The notes beneath the pieces are model-generated. The model had not been told where the DNA came from. It worked only from the letters and a program-made list of their open reading frames with translations, and did no database searches. A stretch of DNA of 20,204 nucleotides from Cylindrobasidium torrendii FP15055 ss-10 (taxonomy: Eukaryota; Basidiomycota; Agaricomycetes; Agaricales; Physalacriaceae): NCBI GenBank assembly GCA_000934385.1, contig KN880791.1, positions 1 to 20,204 of the forward strand, given 5' to 3'. A program made the translations under genes and the position numbers. Below, piece after piece: positions 9,069 through 17,332 of this stretch (its first letter is position 1; the number at the start of each line of letters is the position of its first letter).

Positions 9069-9938
9069 TCAAGTGATAGAGATTGGTTTGCATGCCAATT
9101 CAAGTGCAATGGGCGCATGTCGATACCCATCTTGGCTCGCAATTCGCTCGTCTTCGTGGGCACGGTAAGCCAACCGATGTGAAATACCGTACCATCGCTT
9201 GGATTTTAATCAACAGTTAACCCGCCTGGCAGGCCGCAATACCTCTCCTGAGTCTTCAGCTCATCCGGCATGGCCATGAGAAGAAACGCTGACCCACATC
9301 CACACCGGCAGGGAGGAGGAGGATTTTCTATATTTCACACCCGCTCCTCGTTACAGTCCTTAGCCGCTGGGGCATCCAGTGAAAATTCGGCCTCGCTCCG
9401 ACGTGGGCCATGTCCTCCCAGCCTCTCTCGCGGATCATCTTCTATAGGCGGAAGCAAATTACTCGTACAGTCCTGATTCGGCAGCGTCAGCAACAGCCTA
9501 AATGCGGAATACGGCCCCCGCCCGGGTGAGAAAGTTTTTGTCATCCGCGCTTTGTATTATTGGCCCGCCCGATTCCGACTGCCCGTGAGCGTCGGGCAGG
9601 GCGGGATTGGCGCTCTGGTTATCACAACCGCCATGTTCCTGACATCATTCGTCATTTGTCATGGTGTTTTATGGCCCAGGGTCAAGTTCGTATCATTGAT
9701 GGCAGCGTTTGTATTGCGCCACAGGTTGCCGCGGCATGAAAGGCGATCCGGCGGCATCCTTCCGTTGAATTACAATTGAATTGGCGGCACGCTCAAATTC
9801 TGTTCTCCATCTCGCTGATTGTGGAACCAACTTCAGCAGCATCTGTTTCCACCGCTTTCCACAGCACGCTTTGCATCTGAATCGGACTTGGTCTTTTATC
9901 CAAAAGAAAATACATTATCACCGTTCTCAGTGAGGAGA
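9069..9938. other. Unresolved; one ATG frame on the minus strand
   Basis: The minus-strand frame 9335-9544 starts with ATG and gives 69 residues (MTKTFSPGRGPYSAFRLLLT at the start, then a polar stretch with ERLGGHGPRRSEAEF). It could be a first exon of the candidate at 8794-9068, but no intermediate exon is clear. The plus-strand frame at 9552-9779 opens with an alternative codon context and shows no domain. Nothing else is supported up to the MITE. Confidence 0.3.
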
Positions 9939-9940
9939 TA

Positions 9941-9964
9941 CAGTAGCGGCAAGTTTTGTTGCAT
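9941..9964 (+). repeat. Left terminal inverted repeat of MITE
   Basis: 24 bp, identical to the reverse complement of 10158-10181; the preceding TA is the target duplication. Confidence 0.92.
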
Positions 9965-9980
9965 GCCGAGCTTCGGCATG
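9962..9980. repeat. Subterminal hairpin in MITE
   Basis: CATGCCGA, a GCT loop, then TCGGCATG: a perfect 8-bp stem overlapping the inner end of the left terminal repeat. There is no equally clear partner at the right end, so the element is asymmetric. Confidence 0.7.
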
Positions 9981-10157
9981 GTCGGCATCAAGGGCCGCCA
10001 CATGCTCGCATTTGCCCGCAAGCTCGGTTCTGGTTGGGAAGTTAATACTAGATAGATGTCAACGAAATACCAGTGGTAAAATCTAGGCTGGATATTGGCT
10101 GAGGCTGTTGTGGACGTCTTAAAGAATCTTGCCATCAATGAATTACCGCTGCCGAGG

Positions 10158-10181
10158 ATGCAACAAAACTTGCCGCTACTG
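10158..10181 (-). repeat. Right terminal inverted repeat of MITE
   Basis: 24 bp, exact reverse complement of the left terminal repeat; followed by the second TA at 10182-10183. Confidence 0.92.
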
Positions 10182-10377
10182 TACCTATGCCCTGTGCTTC
10201 GGATTATTGAAGCATACATGACGCTGGCCATGGCGCATGGCCGACGACGGAGGCTTCTTTGCAAGAAATGACTTGTACATATCATTGAGAAAGATTAAGA
10301 AGAAAAGATCATTTATGTACAAGGTACTGTATATGCAAACACTTTAATACATCCTGGGACCGGGATCATACATAGAC

Positions 10378-11086
10378 TCATGAAATCTGGGACATGGGTA
10401 TGGTTCGTAAACTCGTCGAAGCACTGGATACGGCGGAAAATGTCGCTATACACGAGAGCCAGCAGAAGAGCCATGCACACCAGGGGAAGATGGCGCTTAG
10501 CACGACTAGAAAGTACAAGGTCAGCGAAGCTAGAGCTTCACAAGAAACATTTGCGTACAATATGAAGTTTCTCGATATTCAGGATCGACACCAAGAAGAT
10601 AGAATATCTCCATAATGTCGTCGTATTCGAGAGAGACGCCGCTTTGTGTCGAGCCGGACACTTCGATGGTTCGAGCACGCACGGCGATGCTCAAGGGTAT
10701 CGCAGAGCAGTACAGTCCGAGTGACAAGACGACGAGCAGCCATCCCTGGTTCTTCAACGCTGTCTTTGTCTTCCATCGTGGCCTGGATATCCCGAGGACC
10801 AGTATTGGAGCGAGAACGATGGTAAGGATGCTGAAGATTGTGGCAGCGATGGCTGGTTGGAGGATATCTAAGGGATATACGTTCAGAAAGCACAAGCTAT
10901 AACTGATAGATACGCACTGCGGGTGTCTACCTCAATGGACACACCGGCTTCGCTGGCCGTTCGTGTCATGTACGCGACAAAGTTATGTTGCTTGACGAGC
11001 ATGTTGATACACACGCCGGCACTCGCCACCGCACTGGCAAAAGACAGCCCGTAAAGCGCGAGACGAATGGAGTGATACGAAGACAT
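10378..11086 (-). CDS. Four-transmembrane (MARVEL-like) membrane protein
   Basis: Three exons by eye: 11086-10918, 10867-10559 and 10505-10378, giving 201 residues. Intron 1 (10917-10868, 50 nt) has a GTGCGT donor and a CTGAAC branch site. Intron 2 (10558-10506, 53 nt) has a GTACGC donor, a CTGAC branch site and a TTTCTAG acceptor. Predicted membrane spans are at about residues 7-29, 59-82, 98-119 and 160-183. A polar loop lies between spans 1 and 2 (EAGVSIEVDTR), a basic loop between 2 and 3 (SRPRWKTK), and a 40-residue polar loop before span 4. The short N-terminus, four spans and spacing resemble the many small tetraspan/MARVEL-like proteins of basidiomycetes. A plasma or vesicle membrane location is inferred; substrate and partners are unknown. 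Alternative in-frame splice sites for both introns exist (for example a GTGTCG donor at 10591) and would change the loops, not the four-span layout. Confidence 0.75.
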
Positions 11087-11163
11087 GAGGGTGAAGGGAA
11101 AACCCGCGAAATCGTGCGGGGTGGTGGGGACGACACAAGCGGTTCATGGCGCTGTCCAGTCCG

Positions 11164-11170
11164 CTTTATA
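11164..11170 (-). promoter_or_regulatory. TATA box of the four-TM gene
   Basis: The minus strand reads TATTTATAAAG, with TATAAAG at 11170-11164, about 80 bases upstream of the ATG at 11086. This spacing is plausible for a fungal core promoter. Confidence 0.55.
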
Positions 11171-11347
11171 AATATCTACTCACAAGAGACTAAGAAGTCA
11201 CAAATAATGTGAGTCGCATGCAATTGGTAGCTCGAGATGTCGGAAGAACCGTCGGCCCAGTCGCTCAGGCTCTTGTGAAATTATTGCGATAGGAAACTGT
11301 AGGCGCGTGATATCATGAACGAGCTGGGGATATTCCCCTAGTACTAC

Positions 11348-11373
11348 TACTTAGCATCATGATTCGCTAAGTA
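11348..11373. repeat. Perfect 8-bp stem hairpin
   Basis: TACTTAGC, a 10-nt loop, then GCTAAGTA. It sits in non-coding DNA about 260 bp upstream of the start codon of the four-TM gene; function unknown. Confidence 0.6.
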
Positions 11374-13461
11374 CATCCACGGGCCCCAGAGCGATTTTTT
11401 GAACTTGAAGGCTTCCGGGAAGCTAGGTTCCCACGGTCCACAATACGATCGACGGGCCATGGCCCATTGCGCGTGATTTGAAGCCCACGGGCCGCGGGCT
11501 CACCCGCACAGTCCCTCCGACTTGGTTGCCAGTTCGAGAGTTCTAGTCGACAGTGACCTGCAGGATATGGACTCGTATGGCTGTCTCATTCGACACTTGT
11601 TAACTATGACTTATTCTCGCCGGCGAGCATGATGCTGGAGAGTGAAGTCGAGTTTACATACTTCCTTGATGCAGTAAATTATACCGACCACAGAACAGTA
11701 TGCTATGACTCAGCGTGGAAAGAGTGTGCTTATGATTGTGATCCGCGAATTCATTGGGTGTCGAAATCCGCGCGAATGAGCAATCTGACCATGACAAGAG
11801 GTCCAATTTCTTTGCTCTATATCGAGTATTCTGGTGATTTTCTCATCAACTTCGTTTTCGAACATTTAGCATCATGCAGATCATTCGTGAGCACTTGAGG
11901 TACAATGCGAAGCCGAGATGCTACTACATACTATGGGAACCTATGACTTAGTACTCATGCTCTGCGTCGCACTTGTAGCCCGCCATCCATCTACAGGCCA
12001 AACAAGTCAGCTATTTCTTGGCGGATGTACGAAAACCACTCCTCTTGTGAGTTTATGCCATGCCTGAAACCCACTGTTCAGCCTTTTAAAGCCGGGATGA
12101 GATGTGACGCCCGTGATCGCCACGGGACCAATAGTCAGCAAACTCAACTTTCCCTCCTACTGCGACAACTGCTGATTTTCCCTTCACGGAGGACAAATGG
12201 ACAATCGCGTGAACCCAACAAATTCTGGCGCTGGACGACCGCATATCGTGATCCCGAATAACTCCGTCGCTCGTCTCGACAGGCAGGGATGCTAGCCGTA
12301 CTCTTGAGGGTGTCCATCGGAGTTCTAGCAAAGTCTCTGCAATATGGGCAACTTGTGTGCAGAGAGTCGAAGGCCGTGGACGGCGAGAAAGGAATGCTGC
12401 TGATGCGCGCCGCGCCAGAGTCCATATATGTATGTTTGTTTCTCCCAAAAGCCTACCCTACCCTTTGTTTGCATGGGCCCGCGTCGCTTTAACCGAAGTG
12501 TTTCTTCATTCTCCGCCGCTGCGATGTTAAATCTCTTGGACTAACGCGCTTTGCTCCTGCTAGGCATCCTATCCAACGTGAACCTTCTTGAACCCATCCA
12601 ATTTGGAAGAGCCTCGCCGACCGCACACTGTCTCCGAAAATCTACGAAGCCAACCCATTTCCAGACTCCTGCGGACACCAACTGCTCCTGACCGAGTCAA
12701 TACAGAGGAGAAGAAAAAGGGATCCAAGGCAAGTGTTCGCCCACGCTCAATGCATCCACATATTCATGACCTCCCGCTCAGACTTACGAATGTGCTTATC
12801 TTCCAGACGCCTGCGAACATCTCGAACCCGCACCAGCTCTGACGAGTCGCGAAGGTGGAGGGCAGGGAAGATCAGAGGAGAGAGAGGACGGCGTTGAAGT
12901 TGGCTAGTGTCTGGCGAACTGCTTTGGTGCGAGATATCTCTTGTCATTCTCCTTTCCATAGCATTCGTTCCTCGCTGCGCCTTTCTGTTCCCTGTCCTTG
13001 CCGCGCCCTACCATCCTCTCAGCTGCATTGACCTTGTATACTAACTATTGCTCTAGCGTGCCGCTGTCTCGCCGGACTACAACCAGATGGGCAAGACGCC
13101 AAGGGCGATGCTGTATCTACACCGTAGCGTGCAGACCACATCCCACATTCTTTGTCGCCCCGAACGTCGCAGACTGGGATCTCGCCGGGGTTCAGGCGCG
13201 TTCGTGCTCTCTCTACACGCTTTCATGTAGGATAGTCTTAGTCTTGATACCTGCGCCTCATTAGTCCTATTCAGTCCCCATTCCACTGACAATGCATACA
13301 GATTTCTGACATTCCCAGCGCAATGTACAGGGTGAAGCAAAGAAGACCAATCTTACCGTCTGCGAACCTGTTGCCCTACAGAGTGGCACAGATACATCTA
13401 CTGTATCAACATGTGCGAGGAACGGTCTTGATACCACTGTGTACCGCTGATCATGGAGCAC

Positions 13462-13472
13462 GGGGGGGGGGG
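13462..13472 (+). repeat. Homopolymer G11
   Basis: Eleven consecutive G bases in non-coding DNA. Such runs are length-unstable and prone to sequencing error; the exact count should be treated with caution. Confidence 0.8.
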
Positions 13473-13807
13473 ATCTCAGGTGAAGGCGTCGGCACTGAGA
13501 TCGTCCATGGTGGTAGTGCTGCGACACGATCACCGGAGTCGAGCAAGACGAACGCCCTCACCGCTACCAAGATGTCCGCGAGCGTTGTGATAATGGTTTG
13601 TTTTATCGTGGAAACTAGGTAATTCTTCCCGGACTACTACATGTGTACCCCAGACGTGCGAGGGCAATGTTATGATTTGAACCAAATCCGAGGATTTTGT
13701 GGCAGCGTGCTTCGGAGCTTTCAGCTGACTGTTTGTGCTTCAATACCTTCGATCTTGGGGAGGAAATCTTTTGATATACGAGTTACAATGACTGTTTTGT
13801 AGCCATA

Positions 13808-14023
13808 ATGCGTCGAGGACCTGTCTGCTATCCTCACTCGATGGTAGAACACAAACACACTGACAATTTGAAGCCACACTTAGTCATCGGACGACGGCCC
13901 GGTCACCCTCACAAAATGAAAGCTCGTGGGATGTATCGAGTTAACCACCATCACGATGGAGCATCTTGCCTCAACTTTGAAGATACGGGAGACGCTTTTC
14001 ACTACCAATCAGATACTATCTGA
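13808..14023 (+). other. Upstream ORF overlapping the F-box start
   Basis: Four ATGs (13808, 13841, 13916, 13931) lie upstream of the F-box start at 13956. All are in the same frame, which is not the F-box frame, and all run to the TGA at 14021-14023, 65 bases inside the F-box coding sequence. If the transcript begins before 13931, scanning ribosomes would meet this frame first and translation of the F-box protein would be reduced. The peptide (71 codons at most) has no recognisable domain. The alternative is a transcription start between 13931 and 13956 or a 5' intron. Confidence 0.5.
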
Positions 14024-15449
14024 AGAGGAGCTGAAGGCGGTTGATTCGAAGCTCGCTCAACTACGCGCAGAGCACGGCCAGTTGACACTCCGTCTCGCCA
14101 AGATAGAAGAAATGCTCTCCCGTCTGAAGTACATTCGACACCCTGTACGATATGTTCCGGACGACATTCTTGGGCGAGTATTCGAGTATGCCGCACCCTG
14201 GTGCTTTTCAGATGGTATCGAGGAATCATCTTTTCCACCGCCATATTACGCGTACAAGCGCAATGCTCCTTGGAACTTTGCGCATGTGTGTCAAAACTGG
14301 CGTGCCATTTGTCATTCTCTCCCCCATATTTGGTCCGCATTCCGCCTGAGACTTTCGCACATTAGCGGTCCATGGCCTGTGTTCGCAGAGAAGATGGACG
14401 CAATCTACCAGAGATCCAGCCCGCTCCCCCTGCGCCTCCACATCAGGGATTATGAATCTAATCAAGCACTCCGATCTCTCCTCAAATTGTCTCATCGATG
14501 GGGCGGCGTTCGCTTCGTCTCTGACGGCAGTGACAATAGTGCTCATGTTGAGGCCTTTCACGACCGCCTCTTCCCACGCCTCACGCATCTGGCGTTAAAA
14601 CCTCTGTCATATCCAGAACCTGCGCACATCATGGCACCGCGTCTTCGAAACCTCGAACTGCTGCAGGGCGTCATTGATTGTGGGCTTGTCCTTCCGTGGG
14701 ACCAGATCACGCAGTACACGTCTACCAACACCGACCTCGATTTCATTGGGCATATGAAAAACCTCGAGGGAATCATCATCAAAGAGAATCATTTATCGGA
14801 ATGCAGAGACTATGTTTCTGTCAATCAGGATATGGAAAGAGCCATTCTTCCGAAGGTCAGACGCTTTGAATATAATAACACAGAAGAAATCGAACCCTGC
14901 TACGGCCGGCTTGACTGGTTATTTATTCGATACCACTTCCCTTCTCTCCGCACCCTCATTATCTCTGACTTCTATTGCTCCGACGAGAACTTTGCATTCT
15001 CCTTGCCATCCGTCGTCGAGCTCTCCCTGGTATTTTTCCGGGCCGACAACCTCAGGAATATTCTCCTTGCGACACCGAACTTGCGGAGCCTTCATCTCAG
15101 GAGCCTTGTTTGTGACGTCCGTAGCATGCTGGTAAATGATTGGCATCCAGAGGATCCCTCGGTGGCCAACTCTCTTCATGCACTCGAAACTTTGTCGATT
15201 ACCCTTGGAGGTCGGGACAATATGTACGCCTTACCTCGCCTTGATAAGGTGCTCACCGCCCTCAAGACGCGTGACCAGCCTCTCAAGACGATCTCGTTTT
15301 ACAGCGGTATGCTGAGTGGGTCGGAGAGGTCCTCCGAGAGCGAGTGGGTCGGATGTGTACAAGAAAAGATGGCTGATTCCCTAGACATTTGGACGAAGGG
15401 CGGAACACAGATACAATACCATTACGATGTAGATCACAGGTTCCCGTAG
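13956..15449 (+). CDS. F-box-like protein (plus-strand paralogue)
   Basis: Intronless gene of 497 residues. The ATG at 13956 is chosen because the in-frame upstream codon at 13926 is GTG and the paralogue has the same MxHLAS start region. Residues 1-20 carry the family signature HLASTLKIRETLFTTNQ. Residues about 22-58 form a heptad-like Glu/Leu helix (SEEELKAVDSKLAQLRAEH...), a probable coiled coil. The F-box follows at about 61-130 (RHPVRYVPDDILGRVFEYA, then HVCQNWRAICHSLPHIWS). The rest is Leu-rich with irregular repeats (for example LPSVVELSLVFF, ATPNLRSLHLRSL), consistent with a leucine-rich-repeat substrate-binding region. The C-terminus reads TISFYSGM ... YHYDVDHRFP. F-box proteins generally bind Skp1 in SCF ubiquitin ligases and present targets for ubiquitination. 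This large Agaricomycete family is mostly uncharacterised, so substrate and even ligase function are inference. Confidence 0.9.
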   Translation: MEHLASTLKIRETLFTTNQILSEEELKAVDSKLAQLRAEHGQLTLRLAKIEEMLSRLKYIRHPVRYVPDDILGRVFEYAAPWCFSDGIEESSFPPPYYAYKRNAPWNFAHVCQNWRAICHSLPHIWSAFRLRLSHISGPWPVFAEKMDAIYQRSSPLPLRLHIRDYESNQALRSLLKLSHRWGGVRFVSDGSDNSAHVEAFHDRLFPRLTHLALKPLSYPEPAHIMAPRLRNLELLQGVIDCGLVLPWDQITQYTSTNTDLDFIGHMKNLEGIIIKENHLSECRDYVSVNQDMERAILPKVRRFEYNNTEEIEPCYGRLDWLFIRYHFPSLRTLIISDFYCSDENFAFSLPSVVELSLVFFRADNLRNILLATPNLRSLHLRSLVCDVRSMLVNDWHPEDPSVANSLHALETLSITLGGRDNMYALPRLDKVLTALKTRDQPLKTISFYSGMLSGSERSSESEWVGCVQEKMADSLDIWTKGGTQIQYHYDVDHRFP

Positions 15450-15782
15450 CCATAGCTTATAGCTTCACCGGTATCACGAGCGTTCTCTAAACTCATGCAT
15501 GTACCTCCTCGTATTTACAGTAGGAGCTCCCGTGGAACGGCAGAAATATCGAGCCGTACCCTGCGAAATTTGAATTTTGCTTCGCATTGAGTGCAGCCCA
15601 ATTTACTGTTTTTACCAAGCTCAAGACTTGAGTCTTATTAGCATCGCTTTTAAAGCTTCCTGTAACCTGTTGAATCTGAGGCGATCGCCCGGGACCAATA
15701 ATCACCTCTTTCTCTCCTACCACGACGACCACTACCAAGAAAACCGGTTTCTGTTGCGACACACAAATACACTTGCGGAATC
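15450..15782. other. 3' flank of F-box gene and upstream flank of 15783
   Basis: No supported frame. The right half (about 15690-15780) is CT- and CA-rich and resembles a fungal leader, leading to the ATG at 15783. Confidence 0.4.
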
Positions 15783-15989
15783 ATGGACGCGTTGGCTTTG
15801 GATGACCTATCTCTATCTTTTTCGAACCGAACCGTCATTCGCAAGAGGCAAAGATGATTCCAGCGATACCGTGGTGCCTGCCGCCAGAGCGATTATTGCA
15901 GAGCGCCAAGAGTTGTAGGCGCAGGAGGAAGACAGCGCAGGCGTTGACCTTGTCGAATTACTACGTGTTGCGCCAGGACCCATATGCCA
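15783..15989 (+). pseudogene. Probable broken gene start, unknown family
   Basis: After a leader-like stretch the ATG at 15783 opens 24 codons (MDALALDDLSLSFSNRTVIR...) and stops at TGA 15855-15857. The next frame (+1) over the same place continues as GKDDSSDTVVPAARAIIAER, hits TAG at 15916-15918, then goes on as AQEEDSAGVDLVELLRVAPG up to a GTATGT donor at 15990. The composition stays protein-like across both breaks. The gap is too small for an intron, so one frameshift and one nonsense change are the simplest reading. A later frame-0 stretch (around 16101-16160, FNSRETAVYVAYESQTN, and 16420-16510, DTLAEAQYAGGQDVSALANP) may be further remnants. Alternatives are sequencing error or an unrelated short ORF. 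No family recognised, and I do not reconstruct a product. Confidence 0.4.
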
Positions 15990-17332
15990 GTATGTTTTCC
16001 CCCGTCTATCCGTCCAATGCCACTCCAGATGAAGTGCCTTTCCATCTCTCTGCTGCCACAATGTCAGATCCTGGACTAATGCGCGTTCTTCTTGCCAGAT
16101 GTCCTATTCAACTCGAGAGAGACCGCCGTCTATGTGGCCTACGAGTCGCAAACAAACACTTGACCGAGGCAACACGGGGGAGAGCAAAAGGACGACCCGG
16201 GAAGCGTCCACCCAAAGTCAATGCGCTGGTATATCCACATTCCAGCGCTTCCTCACGGATGCGTCAACATCGGGTCGATAGAAGTGGAGAGGACGACTGG
16301 AATCAGGCATGGTGCTCGCTGGGTCGCTTTAGTGCGCGTCCATCCGTGCATTCGTTCCAAGGCTGGCCTACTCTCTATTCTACTCATCGCCCGCTCGTAT
16401 GCCGTCCTGACTGTTGGCAGAGATACTCTTGCCGAAGCACAATATGCGGGCGGACAAGACGTTAGCGCTTTGGCGAACCCTCAGAGCGGCAGTTTACTGG
16501 TTCATGATATTGTGTTTGCACCGCAAGTTTGTCTGTTTGTCTTAACTCAGTGGTGCGTCCAAATATGCTCCCTTCTGTACCAAAGTTCTTGCCATCTTTC
16601 CGCGTCTAATTCAATGACTCCTTTCTTCGCCCGCCAAGTTCTTTCCTTTCATCATTGCTTCGCTCAGCTCACTGACTGCAAGATTCAGATTTGCTCGACG
16701 CACAATCGGGCGCAGATATGTAAGGGCACGTACACGTCCTCGCCAGAGAGACAAAGTGGTAGGGCTACAGCGGCTAGTTCCAATGCTACTACACCGAGAC
16801 TGAGGACTGGTGTCCCGAAGCTACATTTCTATATGTATTGAACGATAATGGCATTATTTTGAACAAAGTCCTGGGTCAATAACGTGCGAAACACATGTGA
16901 GCTGGTCAAGGCTCGCTACTGAAGTACTGACTGTCGATCCAGAGGGCAGTTCACTAGCGCGTGTCTTGGATTGTCCAAAGGATGTGTCTGACAGTTCGAA
17001 CAATAGATGGGAGGGCGCGCGCGAGCGACGGTCCAATGGGGACATTGTGTAGATACGGGCTTGCCGTTCACTGTGTTCTACGCATCGATAGCTTTCAGGT
17101 TGGACTCCTCTTCATAAAGGACTTGATTCGCTGAAGACAATGTGTCCAATATGCTCATTAGAAACCAAGCCAAAGTGCACCATCACGATTGTAGCCCAAT
17201 CTACTTTAAGCACAACATGAGATCGAGAGGGGAAGAAAACATATGACCTGCCCTCGTTCAGAATTCTTGTCGGCATTGTGCTACCTACTACCTAGAAAGC
17301 GTTTGGGATACGATCCAAAGGACATTGTACCG
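15990..17332. other. Remnant-bearing stretch between the F-box paralogues
   Basis: The long plus frames 15854-16465 and 16221-16841 overlap each other and give mixed, partly protein-like translations. They could include exons of the broken gene at 15783 (acceptor TTGCCAG at about 16092-16098), but I could not connect them. From 16850 to 17332 nothing is supported; the last part is the 3' flank of the minus-strand F-box gene. Confidence 0.35.

Larger units (their letters stand above)
9941..10181. mobile_element. Tc1/mariner-type MITE (241 bp)
   Basis: Two perfect 24-bp inverted terminal repeats, beginning CAGTAGCGGCAAG, lie at 9941-9964 and 10158-10181. Each is flanked by TA (9939-9940 and 10182-10183), so the structure reads TA-CAGT...ACTG-TA. 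CAGT ends and a TA target duplication are the hallmark of Tc1/mariner-superfamily elements. The 241-bp length and lack of a transposase frame make it a non-autonomous miniature element that would depend on a transposase elsewhere in the genome. Just inside the left repeat is an 8-bp stem hairpin (9962-9980). Perfect identity of the two ends suggests recent insertion. It lies about 200 bp past the stop codon of the four-transmembrane gene. Confidence 0.88.
11171..13807. other. 2.6-kb stretch with no supported gene
   Basis: Open frames here are short, mutually antisense and without domains. The best are an 89-codon frame at 11629-11898 (+, starts ATGATG) and a 120-codon frame at 12086-12448 (-). 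Around 12729-12806 a GCAAGT-to-CTTCCAG segment could be a GC-AG intron, but the flanking frame has no ATG. At about 13032-13056, TACTAAC followed by TATTGCTCTAG is a textbook branch point and acceptor, yet no clear exon pair could be made. Other marks are a perfect hairpin at 11348-11373, a 12-bp palindrome GGGCCATGGCCC at 11454-11465, and a G11 run at 13462-13472. Confidence 0.45.

Noticed and set aside
9896..10285. 129-codon minus frame over the MITE
   Set aside because: It reads RYSSGKFCC once and the antisense frame reads it again, simply because both come from the inverted terminal repeats. It is not a gene.
10506..10591. Alternative intron 2 of the four-TM gene (donor GTGTCG at 10591, acceptor at 10530)
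   Set aside because: It keeps the frame, but its donor is weaker and it deletes the loop before span 4. The 53-nt GTACGC intron has the better branch site and acceptor. It remains possible.
13666..13700. tRNA-like GGTTCAAATC on the minus strand
   Set aside because: It matches a B-box string but there is no 7-nt T-loop with a 5-bp stem, and no A box or acceptor stem around it. No tRNA was found anywhere in the window.
13926..13955. 10-residue extension of the plus-strand F-box protein
   Set aside because: The apparent start codon is GTG. The ATG at 13956 aligns with the paralogue.
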